Assembly (NCBI GenBank): GCA_964398315.1
Contig: CAYNMV010000014.1
Coordinates: forward strand, 9,202-73,201
DNA: 64,000 nucleotides
Direction: 5' to 3'
Source: JADLCB01 sp964398315
GTDB taxonomy: Bacteria; Planctomycetota; Phycisphaerae; Tepidisphaerales; Tepidisphaeraceae
A program made the translations under genes and the position numbers. The notes under the pieces were generated by a model. That model was given only the letters and a program-made list of their open reading frames with translations, searched no databases and was not told the DNA's origin. Of this stretch, positions 29,348 through 38,955 are shown piece by piece (positions within the stretch are counted from its first letter, which is position 1; every line of letters starts with the position of its first letter).

Positions 29348-30247
29348 ATGAAACGAAGGAAAGCTCAGCTCCTGCCGGATGGTCATTCCATCATCACCGA
29401 ATCCTCGCTGCCCCAGCGCATGCAGGAGACGGTGCTTGATCTGCACGGACTGTCCGGGATGTACTATCCGCAGCCACGCACCGCGGCGGGGGGATACATC
29501 CTGCGCAAGGCCGAGCCCCGCGCAAATGGACTGCCGCTGCCCCCGGTAGGCTTGCGCGCCGGGTACGGCGTTGCGCCCGATGGCGAGCCTGATGATGAGG
29601 CGTTCCTCGACAGCGGCCGGCGGCAGACGAACTTCCTGCGCCGGTGGCTGGACATGGAGGGGTTCGGCTTCCATGCCGGCCAGTGCGTCCTCGAGCTGGG
29701 CTGCGCTACCGGGCGCATGCTCAGATGGTTCGAGGCCGAGGCGGCCGAGTCGGAATACTGGGGCGTCGATGTCGATGCCGAGAGCATCGCCTGGTGCCAG
29801 GCGCATCTGTCGCCGCCGTTTCACTTCCTGATGAACACAACCGCGCCGCACCTGCCGTTCGAGGACCGCTGGTTTGACCTGATATACGCCGGCTCCGTCT
29901 TCACCCACATCGCCGAGCTGGCCGATGCCTGGTTCCTGGAGCTGCGCCGGCTGCTCAAGAGCGGGGGCCTGCTCTACGTGACGATCCTGGATGATGTGGC
30001 GCTGGCGATCTGCCAGCGCGATTACCCGCAGTCCTCTGCCAATCGTTTCACCGAGGAATTTGACGCCGCCACCGGGGTACTGTCGAGCGATTACCTGTCG
30101 TTTTCGTTCATGAGTTCGCCGCGCAACACCCGCATCGTCTATTGCCGCGAAGCGCTGCTGGAGAAGCTGGGCCGCTGGTTTGATGTGCGCCGGGTCAAGG
30201 ATGCGGCCTATGGCTGGCAGACCGGCCTGCTCCTGTGCAAGCGGTAG
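29348..30247 (+). CDS. Class I SAM-dependent methyltransferase
   Basis: A 299-residue methyltransferase. Motif I, VLELGCATGRML, binds S-adenosylmethionine; the following GVDVDAES is the acidic motif II loop, and HLPFEDRWFDLIYAGSVFTHI is the post-motif region typical of the Methyltransf_11/25 families. The N-terminal about 100 residues are family-specific and include YYPQPRTAAGGY. Substrate unknown; no glycan or natural-product genes are adjacent. The start at 29348 follows a -10-like hexamer by 8 bases; in-frame upstream codons look non-coding. Confidence 0.85.
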   Translation: MKRRKAQLLPDGHSIITESSLPQRMQETVLDLHGLSGMYYPQPRTAAGGYILRKAEPRANGLPLPPVGLRAGYGVAPDGEPDDEAFLDSGRRQTNFLRRWLDMEGFGFHAGQCVLELGCATGRMLRWFEAEAAESEYWGVDVDAESIAWCQAHLSPPFHFLMNTTAPHLPFEDRWFDLIYAGSVFTHIAELADAWFLELRRLLKSGGLLYVTILDDVALAICQRDYPQSSANRFTEEFDAATGVLSSDYLSFSFMSSPRNTRIVYCREALLEKLGRWFDVRRVKDAAYGWQTGLLLCKR

Positions 30248-30359
30248 ATGAGCCGATGCCGCCTGAGGCGCGTTGGCCGCCCGGATCGCGATCAAAAGGC
30301 CCCGATCCAGCAGCCGAGCCAACTGCCGCCGGCAAAGGTGTCAATCCTCGGGAAGTGGA

Positions 30360-31094
30360 TCAGGTTTCTTCCTGGACGTTGAAGGCTTCGCGGACCAGTC
30401 CTGCCAGGTTGCGCAATGCCAGGCCGCCATCGCCGCTGTAGCTGGAACCATGCATGATCGCGAGCGTGCGCGGTTGCAGGTCGGCCAGCCGGCGCAGCAG
30501 GGGTTCGGTGTGGCAGGTGTAGGGCATGTAGCCCACCAGCGGACCGGACTGCATCCGCCGCATCGCATCGCGCACCCGGCCGAGAATGTCCGCATCGGTA
30601 AGGGCCGGCACATCGCCGAAGTGGTGGAACAGATCGGAGCAGAGCAGGGTCCGGTCCCGCTCTTCGAACATCACGCCCGCATCCCACCCGTGCGGCAGGT
30701 GCGGCGAGGTGATGTAACGGAAGCGGTGGCTGCCGGTATCGATCACATCCTCGCTGCCCAGGCCACGGGCCGGGCGGATGGCGAAATCATCCACATTGAC
30801 CACCTTGCCCACGAAGCTGCACACCGGCACAGCGCTTGGCGCCAGGCGCAGCCAGTCATTCAGGGCGCCGCACTCATCGGATTCGAAATGGCTCCAGCCG
30901 ATGTACCGCAGGGTGGCCGGATCGATCAGCTTCGCCACCGCCTCCCTGAGTGGTTCGAATGCCCGGCGGTAGCCGGCATGGAACAGCAACGGCGCATCAT
31001 CCCGCACCAGGAAATGGTTGAACTGCATATCGAGCGCAGGTTCATAAAGGCAGATGCGAAACACGCCGGGCGCGATTTCATCGATGGCGGCCAT
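30360..31094 (-). CDS. MBL-fold metallohydrolase, flavodiiron-like
   Basis: A 244-residue metallo-beta-lactamase-fold protein. HFESDECG (69-76) matches the HxExD metal motif of the flavodiiron/ODP subfamily (usually HxExDHxG, here with Glu-Cys after the Asp), followed by SPHLPHGWDAG, SDLFHHFGD and a final MHGSSYSGDG, giving further ligands. There is no flavodoxin domain, so it is a stand-alone ODP-type protein; such proteins may sense or bind oxygen through a diiron site. CCGGAG precedes the start. It converges on the methyltransferase gene. Confidence 0.82.
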   Translation of the reverse strand: MAAIDEIAPGVFRICLYEPALDMQFNHFLVRDDAPLLFHAGYRRAFEPLREAVAKLIDPATLRYIGWSHFESDECGALNDWLRLAPSAVPVCSFVGKVVNVDDFAIRPARGLGSEDVIDTGSHRFRYITSPHLPHGWDAGVMFEERDRTLLCSDLFHHFGDVPALTDADILGRVRDAMRRMQSGPLVGYMPYTCHTEPLLRRLADLQPRTLAIMHGSSYSGDGGLALRNLAGLVREAFNVQEET

Positions 31095-31381
31095 GCTGAT
31101 CTCCGGTAGAAGTGAGATGGGCTTCTCAGCCTACCCATGGCGGACCGGGAACGACAGCAGGAAATTGCTGGATTCCAAATTGCTGGATTGCGCGCAGCGC
31201 TGGCTCCCAGGTTATGGCAAGCGCCCACTGTGGCCAGTCTCACCGCATCCACACCTTGCACCGGCTGAGATCGCTGGAGCCCGCAGGCGGCTGGAGTTGA
31301 TTTGCGGGTTGAGGCGGCCCGTATCCCGTGGCACGTGCGCTTCATCAGCCAGCCACGGGGAGGCGCTGGCGTACGGTCTGC

Positions 31382-32281
31382 CTAGATAAAGACGTCGATG
31401 ATGCCCAGCGTTCCCAGTACGACGCTGATGATGCCGTTGACGGTGAAGAAGGCCAGGCCAACCTTGGACAGGTCATCAGCGCGGACGAGCGAATGCTCGA
31501 TCATCAGCAGCGCGATGGCGATGCCGACGCCGATGAAGTAGAGCGTGGCCAGGGCAGGGCTGGTCAGGCCCAGGGCGAGCAGAAAACCGATACAGGCCAC
31601 GTGGGTCAGGCGGCTGACCCACAGCGCTGATCCGATACCGATTTTTGCGGGCACCGAATGCAGGCCGCACTCCACATCGACCGCATAATCCTGACAGGCG
31701 TAGATGATGTCGAACCCGGCCGTCCAGAGCAGCACAGCGCCGGCCATCAGCAGCGGCTCGATGGCGATGGTGCCGGTTACCGCCACCCACGCGCAGACAG
31801 GGGCCAGGGCGAGTGCCGCGCCCAGGTAATAATGGCACAGGCGCGAGAAGCGCTTGAGCAGCGGATAGGCGCTGATGAAGGCCAGCACCGGCACCGAGAA
31901 GACCAGCGGCCAGGGATTGCCGTAGCCCACCTGGAACCCGGCCGTGGCCGCGATGAACAGCAGTGCGCAGATCAGCACGCTCGCCGCGACAAACCGGCGG
32001 CTCAGGGCGCCGCTGGGGATGGCCCGGCGGGCGGTGCGTGGGTTGAGCGCATCCAGCGGGGCATCGAACAGGCGATTGGCGCCCATCGCCACGGTTCGGG
32101 CCAGCACCATGCACAGCACGATCAGCCCCAGCACGCCCCACGGCGGCAGTCCCCCGGCCCCCAGGAAGGTGGCCAGCAGGGCGAAGGGCAGCGCGAAGAT
32201 GCTGTGCGACAGCTTGATGTCCGCGGCAAAGACGCGGAACTTGTCAACCAACGACGGGGCGGCGGGAGCGGTGGCGGTCAT
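31382..32281 (-). CDS. UbiA-family prenyltransferase (ubiquinone/menaquinone type)
   Basis: A 299-residue polytopic membrane enzyme with about eight helices. The two aspartate motifs of the family are intact: NRLFDAPLDALN (69-80) and the second motif QDYAVDVECGLHS, which bind magnesium-diphosphate of the polyprenyl donor. NPRTARRAIPSG follows the first motif as in 4-hydroxybenzoate polyprenyltransferases. In planctomycetes, which often use the futalosine route, such a gene is commonly annotated mqnP; no other quinone genes are linked here, so UbiA against MqnP cannot be decided. TATCAT lies 11 bases before the ATG, giving a very short leader. Confidence 0.88.
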   Translation of the reverse strand: MTATAPAAPSLVDKFRVFAADIKLSHSIFALPFALLATFLGAGGLPPWGVLGLIVLCMVLARTVAMGANRLFDAPLDALNPRTARRAIPSGALSRRFVAASVLICALLFIAATAGFQVGYGNPWPLVFSVPVLAFISAYPLLKRFSRLCHYYLGAALALAPVCAWVAVTGTIAIEPLLMAGAVLLWTAGFDIIYACQDYAVDVECGLHSVPAKIGIGSALWVSRLTHVACIGFLLALGLTSPALATLYFIGVGIAIALLMIEHSLVRADDLSKVGLAFFTVNGIISVVLGTLGIIDVFI

Positions 32282-32503
32282 ACTTCAACAGCATGATAGG
32301 GCAGGGCGCGTGCGGTTTGAACCGCCCGGCACTTCCCCGGGCCAGGCAGCCGGCTTCGCCGCCGGCCAGGCCGGTTCAATGGACCTGAACCCCGCCCGAT
32401 ATCTTCAGAAAATCCGGGAATTGCCCGGCAGCGGGTGGGCGCGGGGGGCGCTGTTCGCCTACAGTGGAGAGATTACTCTAACCACGATCGGGAGGTCGTT
32501 GAT

Positions 32504-33559
32504 ATGCCCCTTAAGTCGCTGATTCAGTCGGGAACGAAGCTCTGGTTGGACTCGGTCGAGCCGCACGAGGTGCAGAAGAACTTTGAGCGCGGCGCCACCG
32601 GCGCCACCAGCAACCCGATCATCATCGCCGACATCCTCAAGACCGGCGCGTTCGACGATCACATCGCCCGCCTGATCGACAAGGGGTACGATGATGCCGC
32701 CATCGCCTGGGAAATGACCGATGAACTGGTATCCGATGCCCAGGAGATCTTCCTGCCGGTCTGGGAGCGCACCGAAGGCGATGATGGGTATGTCAGCTTC
32801 GAGCTGGATCCGCTGCTGGAAGACCCGGAACTGGGCCCGCCGCTGCCGCAGCGCATCGAGCGCTACATCGAGCTGGGCAAGCATTACGCCCTGGAGCAGG
32901 ATAACCGCATGATCAAGGTCCCGGCCACCGAGGCGGGCCTGGCTGCGCTGGAAGAACTGGCGGCGGCGGGTGTCATGCTGAACGTCACGCTCTGCTTCAC
33001 CCGCCGGCAATACCTGGCCGCCCGCGATGCCATCTGGCGCGGCGTGCAGCGCAGCCCGCGCGGGCTGGACAGCTTCAAGAGCGTCTATTCGATCTTCGTT
33101 TCGCGCATCGATGTGTACACCGATAAATACGTGCGCGATCTGAGCGATGAGGCCCAGGGCGAGGTCGGCATCCTGAACGCCAAGGAGCTGTGGCGGGAGA
33201 ACCAGGCCTTCTGGGCCGACAAGAACCTGCGCCTGAAGCAGGAAATCGTCTTCGCCTCCACCGGCAGGAAGCTGGACTGGCAGGGCGAGGATTATTATGT
33301 GGAGAACCTGGCCGGTTCGGACATCATGACCAATCCGCCTGAAACAAATGACGCGATCGAGCGTCTGGGTAAGAACTACACCCGCCAGGTGGACCAGATG
33401 CCGCCGGATGAAATCGTGGCGGAGATTCGCGAGAAAGTTGACGTGGCAGCGATGGAGGCGAAGCTGATGGAGGAAGGCGTGAAGAAATTCGCCGATCCAT
33501 TCAAGAAGCTGCTGGCGACCATCGCCGAGAAGCGGCAGTCGCTGGCGGCGGCGAAATAG
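32504..33559 (+). CDS. tal: Transaldolase
   Basis: Transaldolase moves a dihydroxyacetone unit between sugar phosphates in the non-oxidative pentose phosphate pathway. The 351-residue length and motifs fit the transaldolase class found with mycobacterial Tal: GATSNPIII (33-41), Schiff-base Lys138 in RMIKVPAT, and FASTGRK. The start at 32504 has GGAGG 8 bases upstream. It is transcribed divergently from the prenyltransferase gene. No other pentose phosphate gene is in the window. Confidence 0.93.
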   Translation: MPLKSLIQSGTKLWLDSVEPHEVQKNFERGATGATSNPIIIADILKTGAFDDHIARLIDKGYDDAAIAWEMTDELVSDAQEIFLPVWERTEGDDGYVSFELDPLLEDPELGPPLPQRIERYIELGKHYALEQDNRMIKVPATEAGLAALEELAAAGVMLNVTLCFTRRQYLAARDAIWRGVQRSPRGLDSFKSVYSIFVSRIDVYTDKYVRDLSDEAQGEVGILNAKELWRENQAFWADKNLRLKQEIVFASTGRKLDWQGEDYYVENLAGSDIMTNPPETNDAIERLGKNYTRQVDQMPPDEIVAEIREKVDVAAMEAKLMEEGVKKFADPFKKLLATIAEKRQSLAAAK

Positions 33560-33613
33560 GCTGTCGCATGCGGGCCATGGTGCTGCGCGGCGAAGCGCAT
33601 GAGGGGCAGACGG

Positions 33614-34987
33614 ATGAAGCGCTGTGCGGGCATGTTCCTGATCGTGGTGCTGGCGGGCTGGTGCGCGGCTGCCCCCGCCACGGCACCCAGTACCACCCCG
33701 GCCGAACCGCAGGCAACCGAGCTGCAGGTAACCGAACCGCAGGCAACCGGGCCGCAGACGACCGCTGATGCGGATATGGCACCGGCGGCCGATGGGCGGA
33801 TCCAGCAGTTGATCGACCAGCTCAACGCGGATGCCTGGGCGGCGCGCCAGGAGGCCGAGGAAGCGCTGGTGGCGCTTGGGTCTTCGGTCCTGCCGCACCT
33901 CGAGCAGGCGATCCAGGGCAGCGATGATCTGGAAGTCCGCACGCGTCTGCGCACCATCCTGGGGCGCATCGAGCGCGAGCGGGCACTGGGGACCACCCGC
34001 ATCACCCTGGACCTGTCCGATGCCACGCTCCAGGAGGTGCTGGCGGAGGTCAGCCGCCAGGCCGGGGCGCCGCTGCGCCTTACCGGCTCGCAGTCCGACC
34101 GCCGGGTCAGTTACAGCTTCCGTGATGAGCCTTTCTGGGTGGTGATCCAGCGCATCTGCCGTGACTTTGACCTGATGCCCAGCGACAGCGGCGACCGGCA
34201 GGGCGGCTTTGCGCTTTCCCGTGCATCCGCCGGCCAGCTCAAGGCGCCCACCGTGATCCACGGGCCGTTCCTGGTGGCGCTCAACAAGTTCGAATACTCG
34301 CACATGATCAACCTGTGGGATCAGGAGACAATGCATTCCCGCGCATCGCTGTCGATGATGGTGATGGCCGAGCCAAAGCTGACGATCCTCGGGCGGTCCT
34401 ACATGCCGCTGGTCGAAGAGGTGACCAACGAGGCCGGCCAGTCACTGGAGCCCGGCGGGGTGATGCATCGCGGGTTCGGTTCCGGGGATGGGCGGATTTG
34501 GACGGTGAACCTGCCGCTGTCTGCCGAGGCCGCCCGCAGCCGCAAGATCGCCACGCTCAAGGGAACGATCGACGTGGTCGTTCAGGTGCGCGCCCAGAGC
34601 ATCGAGGTGACCGATATCCTGAATGTGCGCGAACAGTCGTACAGTGTCGGCCCGCGCCGGGTGATCCTGCACGAGATGGCGCAGAAGGACGGCGCCTATC
34701 TCCTGCGCCTCACCGTCTTCCACATTCCCGGCGAGATGGCGGAGATCGGCGGAGTTGCCTCGCAACTGAAAACCCTGCAACTGTTCGATGCCAACGGCCA
34801 GACGTTCCAGGGCAGCGGTATGCTCAATGCCCAGGCCGATGGGCTCAAGACGGAATTCACCGTTCAATTCCGCCGCCCTTCCTCCGCCAGCCGTGATGCC
34901 GTCCCCACCCGGCTGCAGTGGACCCTGCCCATCGAAACCCGCTCCCTGAAAATCCCCTTCGAGTTCCATGATGTGACCCTGCAATAG
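33614..34987 (+). CDS. Exported HEAT-repeat and STN-like domain protein
   Basis: A 457-residue exported protein. The signal peptide (MFLIVVLAGWCAAAPA) ends in LAGWC, so a lipoprotein is possible. Next is a Pro/Thr linker made of near-repeats of five residues (PQATE, LQVTE, PQATG, PQTTA), then a helical segment (AARQEAEEALVALGSSVLPHLEQAI) that looks like one HEAT unit, then ITLDLSDATLQEVLAEVSRQAG, which resembles the secretin/TonB short N-terminal (STN) domain. The remaining 250 residues are beta-rich and unassigned. A role as a periplasmic partner of an envelope machine is inference. Planctomycetes have several paralogues with this domain order. Confidence 0.65.
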   Translation: MKRCAGMFLIVVLAGWCAAAPATAPSTTPAEPQATELQVTEPQATGPQTTADADMAPAADGRIQQLIDQLNADAWAARQEAEEALVALGSSVLPHLEQAIQGSDDLEVRTRLRTILGRIERERALGTTRITLDLSDATLQEVLAEVSRQAGAPLRLTGSQSDRRVSYSFRDEPFWVVIQRICRDFDLMPSDSGDRQGGFALSRASAGQLKAPTVIHGPFLVALNKFEYSHMINLWDQETMHSRASLSMMVMAEPKLTILGRSYMPLVEEVTNEAGQSLEPGGVMHRGFGSGDGRIWTVNLPLSAEAARSRKIATLKGTIDVVVQVRAQSIEVTDILNVREQSYSVGPRRVILHEMAQKDGAYLLRLTVFHIPGEMAEIGGVASQLKTLQLFDANGQTFQGSGMLNAQADGLKTEFTVQFRRPSSASRDAVPTRLQWTLPIETRSLKIPFEFHDVTLQ

Positions 34988-35113
34988 GGCTGTCTCGCCC
35001 GCGCCCAGACCGGGGCCATGGCATGGCGTCATCGTGGCACAGCCCAGGCAGCGCCAGGCCAGCGGCACTTCATGCCGGAGGCCGCTTCGGGTAAAACGGG
35101 CAGCCAAGCCAAC

Positions 35114-35154
35114 GTGAAGCGCCGTCAGTGTGAAGCGCCGCCAACGTGAAGCGC
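35114..35154 (+). repeat. Short tandem repeat, 16-base unit
   Basis: Three copies of GTGAAGCGC, the first two followed by CCGtCAgt or CCGcCAac, with a period of exactly 16 bases. It lies in the spacer before the serine hydrolase gene. Function unknown. Confidence 0.6.
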
Positions 35155-35176
35155 ACCGCGAGGATGCCTGATCACC

Positions 35177-36631
35177 ATGATTGCCCAACCACTTGCCCGT
35201 TCAACCCCCGAAGCCGAAGGTCTGCCCTCCGCCGCGGTCGAGGCGTTTGCCAGGGGACTCGATGCCCTGGCCCGGCAGGGCACTCGCATCCATGGCTATC
35301 TGCTGCTGCGGCATGGCAAGGTGATCTCCGAAGGGTACTGGGCGCCGCATCCGGCCGATGCGCCCCATCAACTGTTCTCGCTGAGCAAGAGCTTCACCTC
35401 CTCGGCCATTGGCATCGCGCAGGGGGAGGGTCTGCTCAGCATCGATGATCATCTGGTCGACTTCTTCCCGGAGCGGCTGTCGTCCAGGGTCTCGCAGCGC
35501 ATGCGGCGGGTGACGCTCCGTCACCTGCTCACGATGGCGTCCGGCCACGCCGCCTGTCCGCTGCCGCGTTACACGAAGGACAATGGGCAGCAGGACTGGG
35601 TCGGCCGCTTCCTCGAGGATGAACTGCCGTATGAGCCGGGCACCCGGTTCATCTACAACTCCGGGGCAACGTTCATGCTGTCGGCGGTGCTCCAGAAGGT
35701 CACGGGCCAGCGGGTTTCGCAGTATCTGCGGCCGCGGCTGTTCGATCCGCTGGGTTTCGGCGAGGTGGTGTGGGACCGCAATCCCGATGGCATCGATATC
35801 GGCGGGTGGGGCCTGTGGCTGAGCGTGGAGGAGATCGCCGCGTTCGCGCAGCTCTGGCTCCAGGGGGGCGCCTGGAATGGCCGGCAGCTCATCCCGCGCG
35901 ACTACGTCGTCATGGCCTCGCGCAAGCAGATCGAGAACGCCACGATCCCCTGGAGCAGCCCGCCCGACTGGAACCAGGGATACGGCTTCCAGTTCTGGAT
36001 GTGTCGTTATGGCTGCTTCCGCGGGGATGGCTACGCCGGCCAGATTGCGCTGATGATGCCCGAGCAGGATATCGCCGTGGCGATCACGGCCGGCAGCTGC
36101 GACATCCAGGCCGAGCTGGATGTCGCCTACAGAGCGCTGATGAACGCGGTCAAGTACCGGCCGCTGCCGGAGGACCCGGCTGCCCTGGCATCGCTGCGGG
36201 CCTGCGAAGCGGGGTTGCGCCTTGAGCTGGCGCCAGCCCCGGGCCCGAAGGTTAATGTCACCGCCCGTTCCTACCGCATGGCGGCCAACGCTCTCGGCCT
36301 GCAGCGCGTGGCGCTGACCCCTTCCGGCGACGCCATTACGCTCACGCTTGAGTTCGACGATCGCACCGCCATCCTCGAAGCCGGCCTGGACGCAGAGCGA
36401 TGCACGCCAACCGCCTTCATCTATCGCGAACCGCTCGACCACGTTGCGCGGGCGGGCTGGGTTTCGGACAATGAGCTGGTGGTCAACATCCTGCCGATCG
36501 GAACGCCAAGCTGGTTCACGCTGAACCTCGTGTTCGAGGGTGATCGCCTGGACTACCGCCAGCGCACGCCGATCTGGTTCCGCCGCGAAGAGCTGCTTGA
36601 TGTCCGTGCCACCGGCACACGCGTGCATTGA
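35177..36631 (+). CDS. Serine hydrolase of the beta-lactamase/PBP family
   Basis: A 484-residue class C beta-lactamase-like hydrolase. The nucleophile motif is Ser68-Leu-Ser-Lys71 (FSLSKSF), and Tyr160 in IYNSGAT gives the second motif; GDGYAGQ near residue 285 is in the place of the KTG box. The C-terminal 150 residues form an extra beta domain. There is no signal peptide, so a cytoplasmic esterase or peptidase is more likely than antibiotic resistance. GAGGA lies 12 bases ahead. It converges on the sialidase-like gene. Confidence 0.87.
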   Translation: MIAQPLARSTPEAEGLPSAAVEAFARGLDALARQGTRIHGYLLLRHGKVISEGYWAPHPADAPHQLFSLSKSFTSSAIGIAQGEGLLSIDDHLVDFFPERLSSRVSQRMRRVTLRHLLTMASGHAACPLPRYTKDNGQQDWVGRFLEDELPYEPGTRFIYNSGATFMLSAVLQKVTGQRVSQYLRPRLFDPLGFGEVVWDRNPDGIDIGGWGLWLSVEEIAAFAQLWLQGGAWNGRQLIPRDYVVMASRKQIENATIPWSSPPDWNQGYGFQFWMCRYGCFRGDGYAGQIALMMPEQDIAVAITAGSCDIQAELDVAYRALMNAVKYRPLPEDPAALASLRACEAGLRLELAPAPGPKVNVTARSYRMAANALGLQRVALTPSGDAITLTLEFDDRTAILEAGLDAERCTPTAFIYREPLDHVARAGWVSDNELVVNILPIGTPSWFTLNLVFEGDRLDYRQRTPIWFRREELLDVRATGTRVH

Positions 36632-36676
36632 CCTGCACTCCGCGCTCACGCCGTCGCCTTTTCGCCGCGTCGAAGG

Positions 36677-37960
36677 TCACGGTTTTTTCGGCGCTGGAGG
36701 TGATTTGGGACCGGTGGCCTTGCTGACGATCAGGCGCTGGCTGGCATCGGGTGATTGGAACTTGCCGGCGAGGACATCCTCTTCGCGGAAGCGGGCCATC
36801 AGCACTTCGGCCTGGCCGTAACGGTTGTTGTCATAGATGATCGAGATCACGCCATCGGCATCCTGGAAGCCATCGGGGTAGGAGATCATCCCCCGCTCAT
36901 CGAGCACCAGGCCGCCCGTCCAGGTCTGCCCCTCATCATCGGACAGGAAGGCCGTCAGGTGTGATCGGCGGGGCAGGAGCTTGTCCATCGGGCCATGGCG
37001 GACCATCAGCAGCCGGCCCGAGGCAAGGCGGCAGATGAAGTGCCGCCCATTCACGTGCGTGAACCGCTTCTGCGGAGCGCTCCACGTGCGGCCGGCATCG
37101 CCGGAATAGCTTTCGTACATGCCATCGGATGTCCGCGCCAGCATCCAGATGCGTCCATCCTGGAGTTCAATCAGCGTCGGTTCATCGAAGGACTGGTTCG
37201 GGAAAGTGACGCCGCCGCCGCGGACCCAGGTCTTGCCCTTGGCCGATGAGATGTAAACGTGGGAGTTGCGCTGATCGTCCAGGTCGGGGAACTGCTTGGG
37301 AAAATCCGCCGGCGCGGTGGCTGGATCGATCGTCGGGTTGTGGCGTTCGGTGGATACGATGATGTACTGCCGGGGCCAGAGGTAGACCGGCAGCAGCAAT
37401 TCGCCGGTGGACAGGACAATCGGCTTATTCAAAGCGCAGCCATGCCCGATGCGCTGCGGCGTGGACCAGGTGGGCTGGTCGGCGTCGGGATTCTCGCAGA
37501 CGGTCGCCCAGACGCCCGCGCGTCCGTCGAAGAATCCGGCTGACTGGTCGAAGAACAGCCAAAGCCTTCCATCCGGGTCGGTCCAGAAGTTGCCGACGAG
37601 CGTGCGGATGGGAATGCCCCCGGGGGTGTCCGGCGGATCGATCACCAGGCGGGGCGGCGACCAGGTTTTGCCGCGGTCATCGCTGGTGGCGGCGATCAGG
37701 TAGCTCAGCTCGCTGTCGCCCCCGCCGCTCCAGGCCGCCCAGATGCGGCCGCGAGGGGTGACAGCAGCGCCCAGGACCATGTTGTAATTGCGGTTCTCAT
37801 CCCGGTACTCCGGCCCGGGATTGAGGTTGAGCGGCGGGGTGCGCAGGGCCCATGCCTGGGCTTCGGCCAGACGGGCATCATCCGGTTCGGCGGCTGCTGC
37901 ATCGCCGGTCGCAGCGCCAAGGATGCACATCATTGCCAAAAACCTCCACATGCTTCGCAT
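36677..37960 (-). CDS. Exported sialidase-like BNR-repeat protein
   Basis: About 427 residues from the ATG at 37960; ATGs at 37951, 37999 and 38059 are alternatives. A signal peptide (FLAMMCILGAATGDAAAA) leads into a six-bladed propeller with four Asp-boxes (SxDxGxTW): SDDRGKTW, SSAKGKTW, SGDAGRTW and SDDEGQTW. The family includes exo-alpha-sialidases and related glycan hydrolases; an RIP/FRIP-like arginine motif is not clear, so sialidase activity is unproven. It is downstream of the GntR/PEP-CTERM pair on the same strand, which hints at a sugar-responsive locus. Confidence 0.8.
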   Translation of the reverse strand: MRSMWRFLAMMCILGAATGDAAAAEPDDARLAEAQAWALRTPPLNLNPGPEYRDENRNYNMVLGAAVTPRGRIWAAWSGGGDSELSYLIAATSDDRGKTWSPPRLVIDPPDTPGGIPIRTLVGNFWTDPDGRLWLFFDQSAGFFDGRAGVWATVCENPDADQPTWSTPQRIGHGCALNKPIVLSTGELLLPVYLWPRQYIIVSTERHNPTIDPATAPADFPKQFPDLDDQRNSHVYISSAKGKTWVRGGGVTFPNQSFDEPTLIELQDGRIWMLARTSDGMYESYSGDAGRTWSAPQKRFTHVNGRHFICRLASGRLLMVRHGPMDKLLPRRSHLTAFLSDDEGQTWTGGLVLDERGMISYPDGFQDADGVISIIYDNNRYGQAEVLMARFREEDVLAGKFQSPDASQRLIVSKATGPKSPPAPKKP

Positions 37961-38059
37961 CAGCGGGGCGCTGACGCCACTTGATTGTCGTCGGTTCATC
38001 CAGCCGGCTCCAGTGCGACACGCAGCAACCGCGTGCCGACGGGTCAAAAGTCTAAACAA

Positions 38060-38097
38060 GACGCCAGAAGGTTCATCCGAAAAACACTTCTGGCGTC
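38060..38097 (-). terminator. Hairpin between the PEP-CTERM and sialidase genes
   Basis: Arms 38060-38070 and 38087-38097 pair perfectly over 11 bp around a 16-base loop. On the minus strand the stem is followed by TTGTTTAGACTTTT, moderately T-rich. It could end the GntR/PEP-CTERM transcript or control readthrough into the sialidase-like gene. Confidence 0.45.
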
Positions 38098-38151
38098 ATT
38101 GCGTCAGCTTGTTGGGTCGATGCCTTTCCCCCGGGACGCTCGCAGCGGATG

Positions 38152-38955
38152 TCAGGCAACGCGGCGGCGCCGCAGTGCCATCACCCCGCCCAGCAGCATC
38201 AGGGCTGCCGTCCCGGGTTCGGGAACGACGACCAGGGAAAAGTCTTTGATGATGTTGTTCGCACCGCTGTCGCCGCCGAAGCCGACGTACTTGAAGTTAC
38301 CAGGCGTGCTCAGGGCCTCACTGTAGGTGTGCACGCTGGAGGCGATGCCGCCGACAAAGGCATGGATCTTCCACTGCGCTTCGGTGGTGTCGAGGACGAT
38401 CGACACCGTCTGCTCTCCGCGCATGGCGTTGGTCCAGTCGTCCGCGGTCACCTTATTGGTGGCGCCCGGCCCGGCGAAGAATTCGGGGGGGCCAAGGTCG
38501 GCATTGACTGGACTGTAGACGCGGACTGCGGCGGAACTCTTGTGGTCACTCGCGTCGCTGATGAGTACCCGCCCAAGGCCTGGGTCGGACGGACCCACAC
38601 TGAGAAAGCCCAGGGCAACCCACTGCTGGTTGCCGGCGGTCTTGTTGATGGTCGCCGTCACCTGGTAGACCAGCCCACTCTCAATGGCGATCGGCAGGTA
38701 AGTGCCTGTGTAGGCTCCCAGCGTAGCGCCGTTCGCGGTCCGCGCGGTGCGATTCGGAATCGGGCTGTACCAGGTTGCGTCCAGCGTGCCGCCGTACTGG
38801 TCGGTGGAGTACTCCACCGTAGTGCCATGAAGCTCCTCGCCGCTGCCGGTAAGTGTGTCTTCGTAGATGGTGATCACCGCCGCGGCGGCGGTGTGGCCCA
38901 TCAGGGTCAACGAGAGCAGCCAGGCTGCGCATGAAAGGATTTTTGCTTTATTCAT
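38152..38955 (-). CDS. PEP-CTERM sorted surface protein
   Basis: A 267-residue exported protein with a signal peptide (LSLTLMGHTAAAA) and a C-terminal PEP-CTERM signal: VPEPGTA, one hydrophobic helix and RRRRVA. PEP-CTERM proteins are processed by exosortase and usually become exopolysaccharide-associated. The middle is beta-rich and looks like a lectin/glucanase-type jelly roll (YQVTATINKTAGNQQWVALGF). GAGGAG precedes the ATG at 38955. The start lies inside the last codons of the GntR gene, so the two are translationally coupled. No exosortase gene is in this window. Confidence 0.85.
   Translation of the reverse strand: MNKAKILSCAAWLLSLTLMGHTAAAAVITIYEDTLTGSGEELHGTTVEYSTDQYGGTLDATWYSPIPNRTARTANGATLGAYTGTYLPIAIESGLVYQVTATINKTAGNQQWVALGFLSVGPSDPGLGRVLISDASDHKSSAAVRVYSPVNADLGPPEFFAGPGATNKVTADDWTNAMRGEQTVSIVLDTTEAQWKIHAFVGGIASSVHTYSEALSTPGNFKYVGFGGDSGANNIIKDFSLVVVPEPGTAALMLLGGVMALRRRRVA

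Noticed and set aside
35114..35154. CRISPR-like short repeat
   Set aside because: Only three copies with a 16-base period and no spacers.
35177..36631. Antibiotic-resistance beta-lactamase
   Set aside because: It has SxxK and Tyr motifs but no signal peptide, and class C-like esterases are far more common in this family.
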